Origin: COE1 sp964387365 | GTDB taxonomy: Bacteria > Bacillota > Clostridia > Lachnospirales > Lachnospiraceae | Assembly (NCBI GenBank): GCA_964387365.1 | Contig: CAYLWP010000019.1 | Coordinates: 1 to 25,270, forward strand | Reading direction: 5' to 3' | DNA length: 25,270 nt | Shown: positions 22,131 to 25,270 of the stretch, piece after piece | How positions within the stretch are numbered: the first letter of the stretch is position 1 | How the letters are laid out: each line of letters begins with the position of its first letter | Translations under genes and position numbers: made by a program | Notes under the pieces: model-generated | What the model was told of the DNA's origin: nothing | The model's input: only the letters and a program-made list of their open reading frames with translations | Databases searched by the model: none

Positions 22131-23366
22131 TTATGCCTCGTACTTCTTGATAAGAATACTTGAGTTATGTCCGCCAAAGCCTAAGGAATTGCTTAATGCA
22201 TAAGTCAGTTCTTCCTTATAACCGGTCTTGCAGTACTCAAGATCTAATTCTTCGTCTGCTTCCTGTAATCCTACTGTTCTGTGAATAAAGCTATTCTCCA
22301 TCTCCTTTACACAGGTAACGAATTCAATCGCACCTGCTGCACCAAGCAGATGTCCAATCATAGACTTTGTAGAATTAATCTTAATATTTTTAGCATGCTC
22401 GCCAAATGCAAGCTTAATTGCTCTTGTTTCAAATAAATCATTATGATGTGTGCTTGTTCCGTGTGCATTGATATAAGTAATATCAGTAAGCTCTGCACCT
22501 GCATCCTTAACTGCATTCTTCATTGCTCTTGCCGCACCTGCTCCGTCCTCTGCCGGAGAGGTAATGTGGTACGCATCAGAAGAACAGCCGTAACCAACAA
22601 CTTCGGCATAAATCTTAGCACCACGGGCTAACGCATGCTCAAGCTCCTCTAATACAACAATGGCAGAACCTTCACCCATAACAAATCCGCTTCTGTCCTT
22701 ATCAAACGGAACAGAACATCTTGTCGGATCCTCACATGTGGATAAGGCTGTCAAGGCAGTAAATCCTGCTACGCCTGTTGGTGTAATACAGCTTTCTGTA
22801 CCACCTGCGACCATAACATCCGCATCACCATACTGAATGGTACGGAATGCCTCACCGATAGAGTTTGTTCCCGATGCACATGCAGTTACTACGTCAATGC
22901 TCTTTCCCTTTAAGCCATATGCAATGCTGACATTACCGGCTGCCATATTGGAAATCATAAGCGGAACCATTAACGGCGGAACCTTTCCCGGTCCCTTTGT
23001 TGACACGATATCCTGTGCCTTTTCTACGATATCAAGACTTCCGATACCGCTTCCGATGGAACATCCTACCATGTACGGATCTTCCTTCTCCATATCAAGA
23101 CCTGCATCTTCAATTGCTTCCTTCGCTGCAGCTACTGCAAACTGGCAGAATGGCTCCATTCTGCGCGCAGCCTTTTTATCCATGTAATCTGCTGCTACAA
23201 AGTCCTTTACCTCTGCTGCAAGCTTACACTTGTAGTCTGTTGTATCAAAATGAGTAATCGGGCCAAAGCCTATCTTCTCTGCACATACATTCTCCCAAAA
23301 TGTATCTACATTGTTACCGATAGGTGTTATTGCTCCCAAACCTGTTACTACGACTCTTCTTTTCAT
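22131..23366 (-). CDS. fabF: 3-oxoacyl-ACP synthase II
   Basis: A 411-residue elongating condensing enzyme. Catalytic Cys163 (VTACASGTNSIG), His302 (NAHGTSTHHND), Lys334 and His339 (STKSMIGHLLGAAG) are all present, with the expected length and the C-terminal NSLGFGGHNSS loop. AAGGAG lies 7 nt before the ATG. It adds two carbons from malonyl-ACP to the growing chain and follows fabG by 20 bp. Confidence 0.96.
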   Translation of the reverse strand: MKRRVVVTGLGAITPIGNNVDTFWENVCAEKIGFGPITHFDTTDYKCKLAAEVKDFVAADYMDKKAARRMEPFCQFAVAAAKEAIEDAGLDMEKEDPYMVGCSIGSGIGSLDIVEKAQDIVSTKGPGKVPPLMVPLMISNMAAGNVSIAYGLKGKSIDVVTACASGTNSIGEAFRTIQYGDADVMVAGGTESCITPTGVAGFTALTALSTCEDPTRCSVPFDKDRSGFVMGEGSAIVVLEELEHALARGAKIYAEVVGYGCSSDAYHITSPAEDGAGAARAMKNAVKDAGAELTDITYINAHGTSTHHNDLFETRAIKLAFGEHAKNIKINSTKSMIGHLLGAAGAIEFVTCVKEMENSFIHRTVGLQEADEELDLEYCKTGYKEELTYALSNSLGFGGHNSSILIKKYEA

Positions 23367-23386
23367 ATTGTTCTCCTTTTATCAGG

Positions 23387-24127
23387 CTACATAGCCATTC
23401 CGCCATCTATGCTAATGACCTGTCCTGTAATATAATTTGAATCATTACCTGCCAAAAACAGAACCAGCTTTGCCACCTCTGCAGCCTCTCCCATTCTTCC
23501 GAGCGGAATCATCTGCTTCAAACTATTCTGTGCATCCTCCGGCAAAGCCTGTGTCATTTCTGTATCAATAAATCCCGGAGCTACTGCATTCACACAGATT
23601 CCTCTGGACGCAAGCTCTCTTGCAACACTCTTGGTCAGACCAATCAGACCTGCCTTGGAGGCAGAATAATTAGCCTGTCCGGCATTACCCATAACACCAC
23701 TTACAGAAGAAAGGTTGATAATCTTTCCGCTCTTCTGCTTCAAAAAGCTGCGTGTTAAATGACGAATCATATTGAACGCACCCTTCAGATTTGTGTCTAA
23801 TACAGCATCATAATCTGCTTCTGACATTCTCATAATCAAGCCGTCCTTAGTAATTCCCGCGTTATTTACAAGAATATCAACCTTCTTATACTTAGCCAGA
23901 ACCTCTTTTACCATTTCTTCGCTTGCCTGAAAATCAGATACATTACACTGTACCGCCTCAGCGCTGCCGCCGGCTTTCTCGATTTCCTTTACTACCTCTT
24001 CGGCACGTTCCTTGGAACCATTATAGTTTACAATCACAGTTGCCCCATTTGCTGCCAGGGTCAAAGCGATTTCTTTTCCTATTCCTCTGCTTGCTCCGGT
24101 TACAAGAGCAACTTTTCCTGTTAACAT
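23387..24127 (-). CDS. fabG: 3-oxoacyl-ACP reductase
   Basis: A 246-residue short-chain dehydrogenase with NADPH motif TGASRGIG (10-17), NNAG (88-91), Ser141, and YxxxK as Tyr154 and Lys158, and the C-terminal ITGQVISIDGGMAM typical of FabG. The start overlaps the end of fabD by 7 bp with GGAGG inside the fabD coding region, so translation is coupled. It reduces 3-oxoacyl-ACP. Confidence 0.96.
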   Translation of the reverse strand: MLTGKVALVTGASRGIGKEIALTLAANGATVIVNYNGSKERAEEVVKEIEKAGGSAEAVQCNVSDFQASEEMVKEVLAKYKKVDILVNNAGITKDGLIMRMSEADYDAVLDTNLKGAFNMIRHLTRSFLKQKSGKIINLSSVSGVMGNAGQANYSASKAGLIGLTKSVARELASRGICVNAVAPGFIDTEMTQALPEDAQNSLKQMIPLGRMGEAAEVAKLVLFLAGNDSNYITGQVISIDGGMAM

Positions 24128-25044
24128 CCAAGCTCCTCCAATACTTTCTCTAAATCTTCTACTTTCTCTATATTCATAACTTTGACGTCTTTATTTATCT
24201 TACGCATAAATCCGGTTAATGTCTTTCCCGGTCCGATTTCAATAAATGTATCAACGCCGTCTGCTATCATTTTCTCTACACTCTGCTGCCAGCATACCGA
24301 ACTGGATACCTGCTTCTCCAACAGCTCCTTGATTCCGTCTGTCTCTGTAACATAAGCAGCGCTTACATTACATACATATGGAATCTGCGGCTTCTGTAAG
24401 GTAACCTTTTCCAGCTCCTCGCCAAGCTTCTTTCCTGCTCCCTCTAATAAAGCTGAGTGGAAAGGACCACTGACCTTCAAAGGAACGCATCTCTTTGCGC
24501 CTGCCTCTGAAAGAGCCTGTGCTGCCTTTCCTACCGCCTCTTCTGCTCCGGTAATTACAATCTGTCCCGGACAATTATAATTAGCAATGGTTACAATACC
24601 CTCTGTGTTATCACAGATTTCTTTGATTTTGTCAGCATCCATGCCCAATACTGCCGTCATGGCTCCTCCTACAGGATATGCCTCCTGCATAAGAATTCCT
24701 CTCATTCTGATTAAATGGAATAAATCCTTAAGATCCATAACCTTAGCAGCCGCCAGTGCTCCGTACTCTCCAAGACTTAAGCCTGCACATACATCTGCCT
24801 TCATGCCCTTTGCCTCTGCAACCTTTAAAATGGCAACCTCTGTCGCAAGCATGGCAATCTGTGTATATTCTGTTACATTCAGCCTGTCATTCTCCTCAAA
24901 GCATAAGGACTCCATGTCAAGTCCTGTTGCTTCGTCTACAAGCTGAAAAACTGCCTTTGCCTCCTCATAGGTGTCATAAAAGTCTTTTCCCATTCCAACA
25001 TACTGCGCTCCCTGTCCTGGGAACATAAATGCTACTTTACTCAT
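24121..25044 (-). CDS. fabD: Malonyl-CoA:ACP transacylase
   Basis: A 307-residue protein. FPGQGAQYVGMG at the N-terminus, nucleophile Ser90 in GLSLGEYGALAA, and His196 in GPFHSALL mark a malonyl transferase that loads ACP with malonyl groups. Length is standard. The ribosome binding site is weak (AGG close to the ATG), possibly reflecting coupling with the upstream acpP transcript, 89 bp away. Confidence 0.96.
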   Translation of the reverse strand: MSKVAFMFPGQGAQYVGMGKDFYDTYEEAKAVFQLVDEATGLDMESLCFEENDRLNVTEYTQIAMLATEVAILKVAEAKGMKADVCAGLSLGEYGALAAAKVMDLKDLFHLIRMRGILMQEAYPVGGAMTAVLGMDADKIKEICDNTEGIVTIANYNCPGQIVITGAEEAVGKAAQALSEAGAKRCVPLKVSGPFHSALLEGAGKKLGEELEKVTLQKPQIPYVCNVSAAYVTETDGIKELLEKQVSSSVCWQQSVEKMIADGVDTFIEIGPGKTLTGFMRKINKDVKVMNIEKVEDLEKVLEELGC

Positions 25045-25133
25045 CCTGTACTAACCATGCCTTTCTGTTCTAATGGTCTCTCTATCTGCTTTATACGCAG
25101 ATATTCCGTTGCCTAAACCGGCTTTTGTAAAAA

Positions 25134-25270
25134 TTACTGATGGTTTTCGATATACTCGATAACAGCACCAACTGTTGTAATCTGCTCTAAATCTTCAGAT
25201 GGAATCTCTACACCATATTCCTCTTCGAAAGCCATAACAAGCTCGAATAAGTCAAGAGAATCTGCTTCTA
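25134..25270 (-). CDS. acpP: Acyl carrier protein, partial (C-terminal 45 residues)
   Basis: The frame enters from the right edge with EADSLDLFELVMAFEEEYG and ends IEYIENHQ at TAA (25134-25136). The DSL motif contains the serine that carries 4'-phosphopantetheine; the acidic helix II and C-terminus are typical of AcpP. The first 30 or so residues lie beyond the window. No enoyl-ACP reductase gene lies between it and fabD. Confidence 0.92.
   Translation of the reverse strand, partial: EADSLDLFELVMAFEEEYGVEIPSEDLEQITTVGAVIEYIENHQ

Noticed and set aside
25030..25056. FapR-like site near the fabD start (TTAGTAC)
   Set aside because: Only one half-site is present and it lies at the start codon inside an operon; the second half does not match.

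Overview
The window reads as a chromosomal segment from an anaerobic Firmicute of the class Clostridia, most likely a Lachnospiraceae gut bacterium. Supporting this are the AGGAGG-type ribosome binding sites, the Gram-positive style lipoproteins, the single-cluster type II fatty acid genes with a fused AccD-AccA, the ECF-type vitamin transport, and the secreted beta-helix carbohydrate enzyme with a carbohydrate-binding module. Genus is not determinable by eye. Almost all genes lie on the minus strand; only a putative small RNA, a lone antitoxin-like gene and a PHP phosphoesterase lie on the plus strand, in a short island at 13.9-16.4 kb.

Left end (1-2.5 kb, minus): a cobalamin-type riboswitch with its own promoter precedes a DUF4430 lipoprotein and a translationally coupled ECF S component, which together look like a B12 uptake module. 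Directly downstream, a separate promoter with an operator-like palindrome at its start site drives a NifH-like Fe protein and an overlapping nitrogenase component-1-like protein that runs off the window. This nitrogenase-like pair is not a classical nitrogenase and its substrate is unknown.

2.5-13.7 kb (minus): an Fe-S aldo/keto reductase; a secreted beta-helix glycosidase with a CBM; the rRNA methyltransferase pair RlmI-RlmD; and a four-gene cell-envelope cluster (M13 metallopeptidase lipoprotein, SH3-like secreted protein, HD-domain alarmone hydrolase-like protein with a cysteine-rich N-terminus, and a D-Ala-D-Ala carboxypeptidase with an altered SxN motif) closed by a strong terminator.

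13.7-16.5 kb: a gene-poor stretch holds a probable unnamed small RNA of about 335 nt. It has a foldable 5' part, about eleven degenerate copies of a GACATCA-headed unit spaced 12-13 nt apart, and a textbook terminator. Next come a Phd/YefM-like antitoxin without a toxin, a PAP2-family phosphatase (minus, from a perfect consensus promoter) and a PHP-domain protein (plus).

16.5-18.2 kb (minus): a BspA-like leucine-rich-repeat surface protein with a small acidic helical protein upstream of it, and a small zinc-ribbon protein.

18.3-25.3 kb (minus): a fatty acid synthesis operon in the order acpP (partial)-fabD-fabG-fabF-fabZ-accDA-fabH-marR. It encodes malonyl loading, the elongation cycle except for enoyl reduction, the carboxyltransferase half of acetyl-CoA carboxylase, the initiating synthase, and a MarR/FabT-like regulator at the distal end. 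accB, accC and an enoyl-ACP reductase are not in the visible part. The most unusual items are the repeat RNA, the B12-riboswitch/nitrogenase-like neighbourhood, and the envelope cluster with the atypical carboxypeptidase and Cys-rich alarmone hydrolase.
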